A stretch of DNA of 64,000 nt from CAVRGQ01 sp963720785. GTDB lineage: Bacteria > Actinomycetota > Acidimicrobiia > IMCC26256 > DASPTH01. A model generated the notes under the pieces. The model did no database searches. It was not told the DNA's origin and was given only the letters and a program-made list of their open reading frames with translations. Location: assembly GCA_963720785.1 (NCBI GenBank), contig CAVRGQ010000008.1, forward strand, positions 434,001-498,000. Direction: 5' to 3'. The translations under genes were made by a program, and so were the position numbers. Of the stretch, positions 16,927-24,460 are shown in pieces (the first letter of the stretch is position 1; every line of letters begins with the position of its first letter).

Positions 16927-17202
16927 CTACTTGTTCACGGCGGACTTGAAAGCTGCTCCAGCGGAGAACTTCACGCCCTTCGACGCCGCGATCTGGACCG
17001 GCTCACCCGTGCGCGGGTTGCGCCCGGTGCGCGCTGCGCGATGCGAGACGGAGAACGAACCGAACCCGGGGAGGGTGACCTTGTCGCCACCTGACACCGC
17101 GCCCTGCACCGACTCGATGAGCGCATTGAGCGCGCGCTCGGCGTCGGCCTTCGAGAGCCCGGCGCCCTCTGCAATGTTGTCGACGAGCTCTGACTTGTTC
17201 AC
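16927..17202 (-). CDS. HU family nucleoid DNA-binding protein
   Basis: 91 residues from GTG 17202, which is preceded by a GGAGG ribosome binding site. An upstream in-frame extension is possible but lacks the canonical MNKSEL start. Conserved features: VNKSELVDNIAEGAGLS, LPGFGSFSVSHRAARTGRNPRTGE (beta-arm with the conserved RxGRNPxTG) and the C-terminal helix FSAGAAFKSAVNK. It has the plain HU length, without the basic tail that mycobacterial HupB carries; that tail-like sequence is encoded by the next gene. Confidence 0.95.
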   Translation of the reverse strand: MNKSELVDNIAEGAGLSKADAERALNALIESVQGAVSGGDKVTLPGFGSFSVSHRAARTGRNPRTGEPVQIAASKGVKFSAGAAFKSAVNK

Positions 17203-17235
17203 GCTTGCCTCCGAAAATGTGTGCGTGTTCGAGAA

Positions 17236-17264
17236 AGTTGAACCCATTCAAGGACAAAGGTCAA
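17236..17264 (-). promoter_or_regulatory. Candidate sigma-70-type promoter for HU
   Basis: On the minus strand a TTGACC (-35-like, 17264-17259) is followed after 17 bp by TCAACT (17241-17236) as a weak -10 element. The HU start codon is about 35 bp downstream. Found by eye only; the -10 match is partial. Confidence 0.35.
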
Positions 17265-17615
17265 GCATTCCGGCGTCGCGCAGTGGTTCTGCACGGAGCC
17301 GAAGGTTCCGCCCGCCTCCTGCGAATGGACGTGTCCATGACGTGCTGGTGGTGTGCAGCATGCGCTGTTGCCCTGGATGCATGCTGCGCATTCCTTGCAC
17401 AACGCGCGGCGCACATTGCACGCGAATTGCGTTGAGGGTACGACAGTTCCCCGCAGAAGTGGTGGATATCGCACTTCGTCGCGCTCACACGCGCGCGAAC
17501 CGCGCGACCGCACGAAGTTGTATCGACATGATTCTTCGGCACCCGCCGCGGCGACTTGACCACTCTCGATCCCCGAGCGCGCGCGGCGGCGCGCCCCGAA
17601 CGGGCACCGAACGCG
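17265..17615. other. Non-coding, relatively AT-richer intergenic region upstream of HU
   Basis: About 350 bp without a convincing gene. Composition is visibly less GC-biased than flanking genes. It contains a 9-bp inverted repeat GCAGCATGC (17355-17363) and GCATGCTGC (17379-17387) with a 15-nt spacer, which may be a regulatory or structural element of the HU upstream region. Short frames across it have no codon bias and are rejected. Confidence 0.6.
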
Positions 17616-17646
17616 GAGAAGCCCGGCCGCGAGGGCCGGGCTTCTC
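17616..17646. terminator. Terminator hairpin downstream of tRNA-Glu
   Basis: Stem GAGAAGCCCGGCC / GGCCGGGCTTCTC with a 5-nt loop, seven bases downstream of the mature tRNA-Glu 3' end on the minus strand. The position fits a terminator of the gltX-tRNA transcription unit. Confidence 0.75.
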
Positions 17647-17652
17647 GTGTTG

Positions 17653-17725
17653 CAGCCCCGAGCAGATTCGAACTGCCGTTACCGCCTTGAGAGGGCGGCG
17701 TCCTAGGCCACTAGACGACGGGGCC
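17653..17725 (-). tRNA. tRNA-Glu (anticodon CUC)
   Basis: 73 nt. The acceptor stem begins GGCCCCG and closes with CGGGGCT plus discriminator G. The D-arm contains GTCTAGTGGCCTAGGAC. The anticodon loop CCTCTCA reads CUC with stem CCGCC/GGCGG. The T-arm has the standard GTTCGAATC. CCA is not encoded. It lies beside gltX, whose product charges it. Confidence 0.95.
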
Positions 17726-17767
17726 TTGCTGAACCGGGAGCGGTGTCGTCGGACCGCTTCCGGAGTG

Positions 17768-17839
17768 CTCGCGGGGGAGGACTCGAACCCCCAACGACAG
17801 GACCAGAACCTGTTGTGTTGCCAATTACACCACCCGCGA
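17768..17839 (-). tRNA. tRNA-Gln (anticodon CUG)
   Basis: 72 nt. Acceptor TCGCGGG pairs with CCCGCGA, discriminator G. The anticodon stem ACAGG/CCTGT encloses loop TTCTGGT, anticodon CUG. The T-loop GGTTCGAGTCC is standard. CCA is not encoded. Its position between tRNA-Glu and gltX suggests a shared transcript. Confidence 0.95.
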
Positions 17840-17937
17840 AGGTCCGACAATGGTAGCGGACGCGACCCCCCGCCTTCCCAGTCAGGAGGGCCCAGTCAGG
17901 GCGGCCCAGTCAGGACAGCCGAGGCAGGCCGGCCGAG

Positions 17938-19359
17938 TCAGGCGACGAGGGCCCGGGCCGCGCGCAGCCGCCCGAGCGTGCGCCCGCGACCGAGCAGGCA
18001 GATCGAGTCGAACAACGGCAGGCCCTGGTGGCGACCCTCGACCGCGGCGTACAACGCGGGCGCGGCCTTCCGGAGCTTCACGCCGAGCTGCTCCTCGATC
18101 GGTCCCTTCAGGTTGATCGCCTCGGGGTTCCACTCGCACGTCTCGACGTGCGCGATCGCAGTGTCGAGGATCTCCCCCACCCGGTCGGTACCCGTGAGCT
18201 TCTCGAGCGACTCGGGCGCGATCGCGAAATCGGCGTCGTCGACGAAGAGGAAGTCCATCTGGTCGAGCGCGGCGCGCAACGTGACCGACCGCTCCTGCGC
18301 CAGCGCGACCGTCGCGGGGAACACGTCGGCGTCGAAGCGGTCGCCGAACCGCTCGCGCGCCATCGGCTCGAGGCGGGCGACGAGGTCGTCGGTGCTGACG
18401 CGTCGCATCCACTCGCCGTTGAGCCAGTCGAGCTTCGCGCGGTCGAAGCCGGCGGCCGAGTGGGTGACACGGTCGAGGTCGAAGGCCGCGATCAGCGCGG
18501 CGGAGTCGAGCACCTCGTCGCCGTCCTCCGGCGGCGCCCAGCCGAGCAGCGCGATGTAGTTGAGCAGCGCCTCGGGCAGGTAGCCCTCGTCGCGGAAGTC
18601 CTCGAGCCCCACCGCGCCGTGGCGCTTGGAGAGCTTGGCCCGCGTGGCGGCGTCGACGATGAGCGGCAGGTGGGCGTACTCGGGGCGGTCCTCCGCGCCG
18701 AGCGCGTGTCGGATCGCGAGCACCCGGTGCGTGGAGTCGATGAGGTCCTCGCCACGCACCACGTGGGTGATGCCCATGTCGAGGTCGTCGACCGCGTTGG
18801 CGAGGAAGAAGATCGGCGTGCCGTCGGAACGCACGATCACGAAGTCGTGGATCAGCGACCACTCCACCCGCACCTCACCACGGATGAGGTCGGTGAAGGT
18901 GCTGGCGCCCTCGTCGGGGGTGCGGAAGCGCAGCGTGCGCGGGCGCCCCTCGGCGGCGAGCGCGACGCGCTGGTCGGCGGTGAGGGCGCGGCAGCGACCG
19001 TCGTACCCCGGAGGCCGACCGGCGGAGATGGCCTCTTCGTTGCGCGCCTTCACCTCGTCCTCGGTGCAGTAGCACTCGTAGGCGTGACCGGTGGCGAGGA
19101 GGCGGTCGGCGGCGGCGAGGTACTCGCCGAACCGGCTGCTCTGCAGGATCGGGCCCTCGTCCCAGTCGAGACCGAGCCAGCGCAGCGTGTCCTGGATGCC
19201 GACCACCCACTCCTCGCGGGAGCGGGCCACGTCGGTGTCCTCGATGCGCAGGATGAAGGTGCCGCCATGGTGCCGGGCGAACAACCAGTTGAACAACGCG
19301 GCGCGTGCGCCACCGATGTGCAGTGAGCCCGTCGGCGCGGGCGAGAAGCGGACGCGCAT
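17938..19359 (-). CDS. gltX: Glutamyl-tRNA synthetase
   Basis: 473 residues. Class I synthetase with the HIGH-type motif in FSPAPTGSLHIGGARAALFN and the KMSKS-type loop in ATRAKLSKRHGAVG. The TEDEVKARNEE segment and GEDLIDSTHRVLAI are family features. Attaches glutamate to tRNA-Glu; in bacteria lacking GlnRS a non-discriminating enzyme also glutamylates tRNA-Gln for later amidation by GatCAB. The neighbouring tRNA-Gln gene is compatible with that, but does not prove it. ATG 19359 overlaps the preceding stop by one base. Confidence 0.96.
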   Translation of the reverse strand: MRVRFSPAPTGSLHIGGARAALFNWLFARHHGGTFILRIEDTDVARSREEWVVGIQDTLRWLGLDWDEGPILQSSRFGEYLAAADRLLATGHAYECYCTEDEVKARNEEAISAGRPPGYDGRCRALTADQRVALAAEGRPRTLRFRTPDEGASTFTDLIRGEVRVEWSLIHDFVIVRSDGTPIFFLANAVDDLDMGITHVVRGEDLIDSTHRVLAIRHALGAEDRPEYAHLPLIVDAATRAKLSKRHGAVGLEDFRDEGYLPEALLNYIALLGWAPPEDGDEVLDSAALIAAFDLDRVTHSAAGFDRAKLDWLNGEWMRRVSTDDLVARLEPMARERFGDRFDADVFPATVALAQERSVTLRAALDQMDFLFVDDADFAIAPESLEKLTGTDRVGEILDTAIAHVETCEWNPEAINLKGPIEEQLGVKLRKAAPALYAAVEGRHQGLPLFDSICLLGRGRTLGRLRAARALVA

Positions 19360-19889
19360 CACGCGTCGAGGCCGGTGCGCAGCGACGCGCGCAGCTCCGC
19401 GAGCTCGGCGCCGCTCGGCGGCGTGCGCAGCGCGGCTTCGGGCACGGCGTCGACGATGCGACGGCGCGGCCCGTACTCGTGGTGGGCGCCGTGCACCGCG
19501 TGCGCGCGCCAGTCGGCGAACGCGGGATCGGCGTCGCCCTGGTAGCCGAGGATCGTCATCGCGAGGTCGACGTCGCCCGTGGTGGGCCCACGGCCGTACG
19601 ACGAGGCGCGCTTCATCGCCAGCTCGGCGACGACCGCCACCGCGTCGGACGCGGGCTCGTGGGCGCCGAGCGTCATGCGCTCGGTTGCCCTCCGGGCCAG
19701 GGTCATCGCGAACCCGACGTTGGGGCCGGGGCTGCCGAGCAGCGTGCCGGTGGGCTGACCGCCGGCGAGATCGCCGGGCCGGTCGGCACGCCAGGGACGC
19801 GACGCGGGGAGGTGGACACCGGGCGCCATGTTGGTCTCGTTGCGCGGGGAGTCGTCGAGGGTCGGGGCGACGAACGGATCGGTCGGCAT
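19359..19889 (-). CDS. Hypothetical protein upstream of gltX
   Basis: 176 residues, soluble, no recognised domain. The N-terminal half is proline-rich and probably flexible; the centre (MTLARRATERMTLGAHEPASD) and a C-terminal DWRAHAVHGAHHEYGPRRRIVD region look conserved-protein-like. Sits between cimA and gltX on the same strand, its stop overlapping the gltX start (TGATG), so it is probably coexpressed with gltX. Function unknown. Confidence 0.6.
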   Translation of the reverse strand: MPTDPFVAPTLDDSPRNETNMAPGVHLPASRPWRADRPGDLAGGQPTGTLLGSPGPNVGFAMTLARRATERMTLGAHEPASDAVAVVAELAMKRASSYGRGPTTGDVDLAMTILGYQGDADPAFADWRAHAVHGAHHEYGPRRRIVDAVPEAALRTPPSGAELAELRASLRTGLDA

Positions 19890-19898
19890 GTCGGAGTG

Positions 19899-21512
19899 CT
19901 ACTTCCCGCGGTCGGCCTGGAGCAAGCCGTACACGAGCGAGTCGTACAGCGCCTGCCAGGAGGCTTCGATGATGTTCTCGCTCACACCGATGGTGGTCCA
20001 CGAGCGGTCGCCGTTGGTGGAGTCGACCAGCACCCGGGTGACCGCGCCCGTGCCCTTGGCGGTGTCGAGCACCCGTACCTTGTAGTCGGTGAGGTGTACC
20101 GACGCGAGCGCCGGGTAGAGCTCGCCGATCGCGCTGCGCAGCGCGCCGTCGAGCGCGTTCACCGGCCCGTTACCCTCGGCGGTGGCGATCACTCGACGAC
20201 CGTCGACGTGCACCTTGAGGGTGGCCTCGGTGACGGTGGTCTCGGAGGACGACGGGTCGTCGTCGTCGGTGATCACCCGGAACGACTCGACCTCGAACCA
20301 CGACTGCTCCCAGCCGCCGGCGCGGCGCATGAGCAGCTCGAGCGACGCGTCGGCGACCTCGAAGTGGAAGCCGGCGTGCTCCATGCGCTTGAGCGTGTCG
20401 ATGAGCTCGTTGAGCTGCGGACCGTCGAGCTCGAGCCCGAGCTCCTTCGCCTTCATCGTGAGCGTGCTCTTGCCCGCGAGCTCCGACACCACGAAGCGGG
20501 TGCCGTTGCCGACGGAGTCGGGCCGGACGTGCTCGTACGCGTCGGGGCGCTTGGCGATCGCGCTCACGTGGAGCCCCGCCTTGTGCGCGAACGCCGAGGA
20601 ACCGACGTACGCGGCCTGTGGGTTGAGCGCCATGTTCACCAGCTCCGCCACGTGGTGGGCGACGGGGGTGAGCCGCTCGAGGCGGTCGTCGGGGATCGTT
20701 GCGATCCCCATCTTCAGCGTGAGGTTGGGGATGATCGTGGTGAGGTTGCAGTTGCCGGTGCGCTCGCCGTAGCCGTTGATCGTGCCCTGCACCTGGCAGG
20801 CGCCGGCCCGCACCCCGGCCAGCGCGTTCGCGACGCCGGTGCCGGCGTCGTCGTGGAGGTGCACGGCCACACCGACGTCGTCGCCGAAGTAGTCGCACAC
20901 CTCGCGCACGATGCGCTCGATCGTGTCGGGCAGCGAACCGCCGTTGGTGTCACACAGCACGAGGCGGGTGGCGCCGCCGGTGACCGCACCTTCGAGCACG
21001 CGCAGGGCGAACTCGGGGTTGGAGTGGTAGCCGTCGAAGAAGTGCTCGGCGTCGAAGAAGACCTCACGGCCCTCGCCGCGCAGGAAGGCAATCGACTCCT
21101 CCACCATCGCGACGCCCTCGTCGAGCGTGGTGTTGAGCGCCTCGAGCACGTGGTAGTCCCACGACTTGCCGACGATGCACAGCGTGGGCGCGCCCGACTC
21201 GACGAGGTTGCGCAGCGTGTCGTCGGAGTCGACCTTGCCCTTGACGCGGCGGGTGGACCCGAACGCGACCAGCTTGCTGGTGGTGAGGGTGAGCTCCGAC
21301 GGCGCGCGCCGGAAGAGCTCCTCGTCCTTCGGGTTCGCGCCGGGCCAGCCGGCCTCGATGTAGTCGACGCCGAGCCAGTCGAGCTGCTCGGCGATGCGCA
21401 GCTTGTCGTCGACGGTCAGCGAGATCCCCTCCAGCTGGCTGCCGTCGCGCAGCGTGGTGTCGTAGATCTCGACCTTCCGTCGACCGTCGGGAACGGTGAG
21501 CTCAGTTGACAT
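19899..21512 (-). CDS. cimA: Citramalate synthase
   Basis: 537 residues. Condenses pyruvate and acetyl-CoA to (R)-citramalate, a threonine-independent route to isoleucine. The catalytic barrel shows IYDTTLRDGSQLEGISLTV and the HLHDDAGTGVANALAG metal/His motif. INGYGERTGNCNLTTIIPNL and FAHKAGLHVSAI are typical of CimA rather than LeuA, and the C-terminal LeuA-dimer regulatory domain follows from about residue 400. ATG 21512 overlaps the ilvE stop by 11 bp. Third gene of leuB-ilvE-cimA. Confidence 0.92.
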   Translation of the reverse strand: MSTELTVPDGRRKVEIYDTTLRDGSQLEGISLTVDDKLRIAEQLDWLGVDYIEAGWPGANPKDEELFRRAPSELTLTTSKLVAFGSTRRVKGKVDSDDTLRNLVESGAPTLCIVGKSWDYHVLEALNTTLDEGVAMVEESIAFLRGEGREVFFDAEHFFDGYHSNPEFALRVLEGAVTGGATRLVLCDTNGGSLPDTIERIVREVCDYFGDDVGVAVHLHDDAGTGVANALAGVRAGACQVQGTINGYGERTGNCNLTTIIPNLTLKMGIATIPDDRLERLTPVAHHVAELVNMALNPQAAYVGSSAFAHKAGLHVSAIAKRPDAYEHVRPDSVGNGTRFVVSELAGKSTLTMKAKELGLELDGPQLNELIDTLKRMEHAGFHFEVADASLELLMRRAGGWEQSWFEVESFRVITDDDDPSSSETTVTEATLKVHVDGRRVIATAEGNGPVNALDGALRSAIGELYPALASVHLTDYKVRVLDTAKGTGAVTRVLVDSTNGDRSWTTIGVSENIIEASWQALYDSLVYGLLQADRGK

Positions 21513-22419
21513 ACTCCAACCAGTCCTTGTAGCGCTCGACCTTGCCGCGTACGGCGTCGAGGTAGGTGCTCTGCAGCTGCTGTGTGATGGGCCCACGCGG
21601 GCCGATGATCCGGCCGTCGACCTCACGGATCGGCACGACCTCGGCCGCGGTGCCCGTGAGGAACGCCTCGTCGGCGAGGTAGAGGTCATGGCGCAGGAGG
21701 ATGGTCTCCTCCACCGGAATGCCCGCGTCGCGCGCGATCGTCATGATCGAGTCGCGGGTGAAGCCGCCCAGCGCACCACTCGAGAGCGGCGGCGTGATGA
21801 GGACGCCGTTCTTCACGATGAAGATGTTCTCGCCGGTGCACTCCGCGACCTGCCCGTGCGTGTTGAGCAGGATCGCCTCGTCATAGCCGGACTGCACGGC
21901 CTCGACCTTGGCCAGGCTCGAGTTGATGTAGATGCCCGTGCCCTTGGCCGCGACCGGGTTCACGTTCGGGTCCATGCGTCGCCACGACGACACCTTCACC
22001 CGCACGCCCGCCTCGAGCGACTCCTCGCCGAGGTACGCACCCCACGGCCACACCGCGATCGACACGTTCACCGGGCACGGCAGCGGGTTGAGCCCGATCT
22101 CGCCGTAGCCGAGGTAGGCGAGCGGGCGCACGTAGCAGGAGTCCATCTTGTTCTCGCGCACCGTGAGCTTGCAGGCCTCCACGAGCTCGTCGCGCGAGAA
22201 GGGCACCTGCATCATCAGCAGCTTGGCGGAGTCGAGCAGGCGCTGGATGTGGTCGGTGAGGCGGAACACCGCGGGGCCGTCGACGGCCGCGTAGGTGCGG
22301 ATGCCCTCGAAGACGCCGGACCCGTAGTGCAGGCCGTGCACGAGCACGTGCACCTTGGCTTCGTCCCACGGGACGAGCTCGCCGTCCATCCAGATGAGGT
22401 CGGTCTTCTCGATGGGCAT
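21502..22419 (-). CDS. ilvE: Branched-chain amino acid aminotransferase
   Basis: 305 residues, PLP fold type IV. Transaminates the 2-oxo acids of Val, Leu and Ile. Motifs: VHVLVHGLHYGSGVFEGIRTY at the N-terminus (shown here in two parts: VHVLVHGLHYG and SGVFEGIRTY), the PLP Lys in NPVAAKGTGIYIN, GQVAECTGENIFIV, and FLTGTAAEVVPI near the C-terminus. Length is standard. Starts 1 bp after the leuB stop and overlaps cimA, so it is a tight operon for branched-chain synthesis. Confidence 0.94.
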   Translation of the reverse strand: MPIEKTDLIWMDGELVPWDEAKVHVLVHGLHYGSGVFEGIRTYAAVDGPAVFRLTDHIQRLLDSAKLLMMQVPFSRDELVEACKLTVRENKMDSCYVRPLAYLGYGEIGLNPLPCPVNVSIAVWPWGAYLGEESLEAGVRVKVSSWRRMDPNVNPVAAKGTGIYINSSLAKVEAVQSGYDEAILLNTHGQVAECTGENIFIVKNGVLITPPLSSGALGGFTRDSIMTIARDAGIPVEETILLRHDLYLADEAFLTGTAAEVVPIREVDGRIIGPRGPITQQLQSTYLDAVRGKVERYKDWLEYVN

Positions 22420-22420
22420 G

Positions 22421-23422
22421 TCATTCCCCCTGGATCGAGGCGGCGATCGCGTCGCCCACCTCCGAAGTGCTGCCGGTGAAGTCGTCGGTCTTGGCGACGG
22501 CGTCGAGCACCCGGCTCGCGGCGTCGGTCTCGCCGAGGAACTCGAGCATCATCGCCGCGGAGATCACCGCGGCGCGCGGGTCGGCCTTGCCGGTGCCCGC
22601 GATGTCGGGCGCCGATCCGTGGACGGGCTCGAAGAGCGACGGGCCGGTGCGCGCGGGGTTGAGGTTCCCCGACGCGGCGCGCCCGACGCCACCGGCGACC
22701 GCCCCACCGAGGTCGGTGAGGATGTCGCCGAAGAGGTTGTCGGTGACGATGACGTCGTAGCGGCCGGGGTCCTGCACGAGGTAGATGCAGGCGGCGTCGA
22801 CGTGGTGGTACGCGGTGTCGACGTCGGGGTACTCGGTGGCCACGATGTCGAAGGTGCGCTGCCACAGGTCGCCGGCGAAGGTGAGCACGTTGGTCTTGTG
22901 CACCAGCGTGAGGTGCTTGCGCGCACGCGACCGGGCGAGCTCGAACGCGTATCGCACCGCGCGCTCCACACCCATGCGCGTGTTCACCGAACCCTGCGTG
23001 GCGATCTCGTGCGCGGTGCCCTTGCGCAGGAAGCCGCCCTCACCGGCGTAGGTGCCTTCGGTGTTCTCGCGGATGACGATCATGTCGACGCCGTCGTTGA
23101 GCTCGCTCGGGCCGGCGAGGAACGGCCGGTGGTTGATGTAGAGGTCGAGCTCGAAGCGCAGGGTGAGGAGCATGCCCCGCTCGATCACGCCGGGCGGCAC
23201 GCCGGGGGTGCCGACCGCGCCGAGCATGATCGCGTCGACGTGGCGCAGGGCCTCGAGGTCCTCGTCGGGGAGGACGGCGCCGTCACGCAGGTACCGGCTG
23301 CCGCCGAGGTCGAAGGGCAGCGCTTCGTAGCCGACGCCGGTGGCGTCGACGACCTTCATGGCCTCCGCCACGACGTCGGGCCCGATGCCGTCGCCGCCGA
23401 TGATCGCGATCTTGTAGGTCAC
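22421..23422 (-). CDS. leuB: 3-Isopropylmalate dehydrogenase
   Basis: 333 residues from GTG 23422, which has an AGGGGATC ribosome binding site; a longer upstream frame is unlikely because it enters the terminator region. NAD-dependent oxidative decarboxylation in leucine synthesis, and probably the methylmalate step of the citramalate route. Motifs: IIGGDGIGPDVV, IVIRENTEGTYAGEGG, the metal-binding VTDNLFGDILTDLGG and FEPVHGSAPDIAGTGKADP. First structural gene of the operon, behind a putative attenuator. Confidence 0.94.
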   Translation of the reverse strand: MTYKIAIIGGDGIGPDVVAEAMKVVDATGVGYEALPFDLGGSRYLRDGAVLPDEDLEALRHVDAIMLGAVGTPGVPPGVIERGMLLTLRFELDLYINHRPFLAGPSELNDGVDMIVIRENTEGTYAGEGGFLRKGTAHEIATQGSVNTRMGVERAVRYAFELARSRARKHLTLVHKTNVLTFAGDLWQRTFDIVATEYPDVDTAYHHVDAACIYLVQDPGRYDVIVTDNLFGDILTDLGGAVAGGVGRAASGNLNPARTGPSLFEPVHGSAPDIAGTGKADPRAAVISAAMMLEFLGETDAASRVLDAVAKTDDFTGSTSEVGDAIAASIQGE

Positions 23423-23445
23423 TGGTGGATCCCCTGCTCGCCGGT

Positions 23446-23479
23446 ACAAAGAGAAACCGCCCGACTCCGGCCTGGGCGG
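23446..23479 (-). terminator. Intrinsic terminator of a putative branched-chain amino acid attenuator
   Basis: On the minus strand a stem CCGCCC / GGGCGG with an 11-nt loop (23479-23457) is followed by TTTCTCTTTG, a U-rich tail. It lies about 25 bp upstream of the leuB start, after a leader-peptide frame, the arrangement expected of transcription attenuation. Confidence 0.7.
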
Positions 23480-23495
23480 GAGCGGACGGCTGCAC

Positions 23496-23519
23496 GCGAG
23501 CGCCGGGTACGGCGCTCGC
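23496..23519 (-). promoter_or_regulatory. Hairpin immediately after the leader-peptide stop
   Basis: Perfect 10-bp stem GCGAGCGCCG / CGGCGCTCGC with a 4-nt loop starts at the last base of the leader stop codon. In an attenuator this could be a pause hairpin or compete with an antiterminator. Pairing with the downstream terminator arm was not tested. Confidence 0.6.
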
Positions 23520-23578
23520 TACTGAATGACGACGATCGAAGTCGTGCTGGAGAGATGGGCCGAACGGCTGCGCTCCAT
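23519..23578 (-). CDS. Leader peptide MERSRSAHLSSTTSIVVIQ, branched-chain attenuator
   Basis: A 19-codon frame ends with Ile-Val-Val-Ile-Gln-stop, four adjacent branched-chain codons just before the hairpin, plus one Leu. The ATG lies 12 bp after a TATCCT -10-like element, so the transcript may be leaderless or nearly so. Ribosome stalling at the IVVI codons when Ile or Val is scarce would influence the downstream terminator. The downstream operon (leuB-ilvE-cimA) makes those amino acids, which supports the reading. Confidence 0.65.
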   Translation of the reverse strand: MERSRSAHLSSTTSIVVIQ

Positions 23579-23753
23579 AGGCGGCCAAGGATAGCCCGCC
23601 GGGACCCTCCGTCGGCCAACCACTTCCCTGAGACGCCCCTGAGAGGTTCGCGGGGTCGATCCCGAACCATTCCGGCGGCCCGCTCGTAGTCTCGTTGACT
23701 TCGCAAGAACCTGCGCGGGCTGCGGAACGTGCGGGAAGCGGGAGGAGTGGCAG

Positions 23754-24452
23754 GTGAAGCTGATCAAGTGGTTGGTGCTCGGCCTGGTGGTCGTGGTCGG
23801 GCTGGCGTTCGCCGGCTGGTGGTTCTTCCTCAAGTCGGACCCGGAGCCCCGGGCCGCGATCACGCTGACACCCACGACGACCCCAGTGACCGTTGCGGGC
23901 CAGACCGGCTCCGCGCTCGACGGCACCTGGACGGTCTCCCCCGGCGACAGCCGCAACTTCGTGGGCTACCGCGTCACCGAGAAGCTGGTGGCGTCGGTGG
24001 TCGAGTCGGAGGCGACCGGCCGCACCAGCGACGTGAACGCGTCGTTGAAGATCGACGGCACCACCGTGAGCGACGTCACCGTCACCGCGAACCTCACCAG
24101 CCTGAAGTCCGACAACTCGTTCCGCGACGGGCGCATCCAGAGCCAGGGGCTCGAGTCGAGCAAGTTCCCCGAGGGGAAGTTCGTGCTCACCGAGCCGATC
24201 ACGCTGAGCGCGCAGCCCGCCGTGGGCGAGACCATCACGGTGCAGGCCACGGGCGACTTCACGCTGCACGGCGTCACCAAGCCGGTCACGATCGAATTGC
24301 AGGGTCGCTACGACGGCAAGAACGTCCAGGTCGTCGGCAGCCTGCCCATCGCCTTCTCCGACTACGGCATCACCGCGCCGACCGCACCCGCGGTGGCATC
24401 GGTCGACGACAACGGTGAGATGGAGATGCAGCTCTTCTTCGTGAAGAGCTGA
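23754..24452 (+). CDS. YceI family lipocalin-like protein, membrane-anchored
   Basis: 232 residues from GTG 23754 with a GGAGG ribosome binding site. One N-terminal membrane segment (WLVLGLVVVVGLAFAGWWFF, residues 6-25), then a YceI beta-barrel: GTWTVSPGDSRNFVGYRV at its start, FRDGRIQSQGLESSKFPEG, and the highly typical DFTLHGVTKPVTIELQG. YceI proteins bind isoprenoid-type lipids in their barrel. The barrel should face the outside. Physiological role unknown. Confidence 0.9.
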   Translation: MKLIKWLVLGLVVVVGLAFAGWWFFLKSDPEPRAAITLTPTTTPVTVAGQTGSALDGTWTVSPGDSRNFVGYRVTEKLVASVVESEATGRTSDVNASLKIDGTTVSDVTVTANLTSLKSDNSFRDGRIQSQGLESSKFPEGKFVLTEPITLSAQPAVGETITVQATGDFTLHGVTKPVTIELQGRYDGKNVQVVGSLPIAFSDYGITAPTAPAVASVDDNGEMEMQLFFVKS

Positions 24453-24460
24453 TCCCCCGA

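Noticed and set aside
17199..17563. Small frames upstream of HU as genes
   Set aside because: Codon use is unlike neighbouring genes, there is no ribosome binding site, and no protein features are visible.
23519..23956. Long minus-strand frame that includes the leader peptide
   Set aside because: The upstream part is antisense to the YceI gene; only the last 19 codons, after the -10-like element, make sense as a leader peptide.
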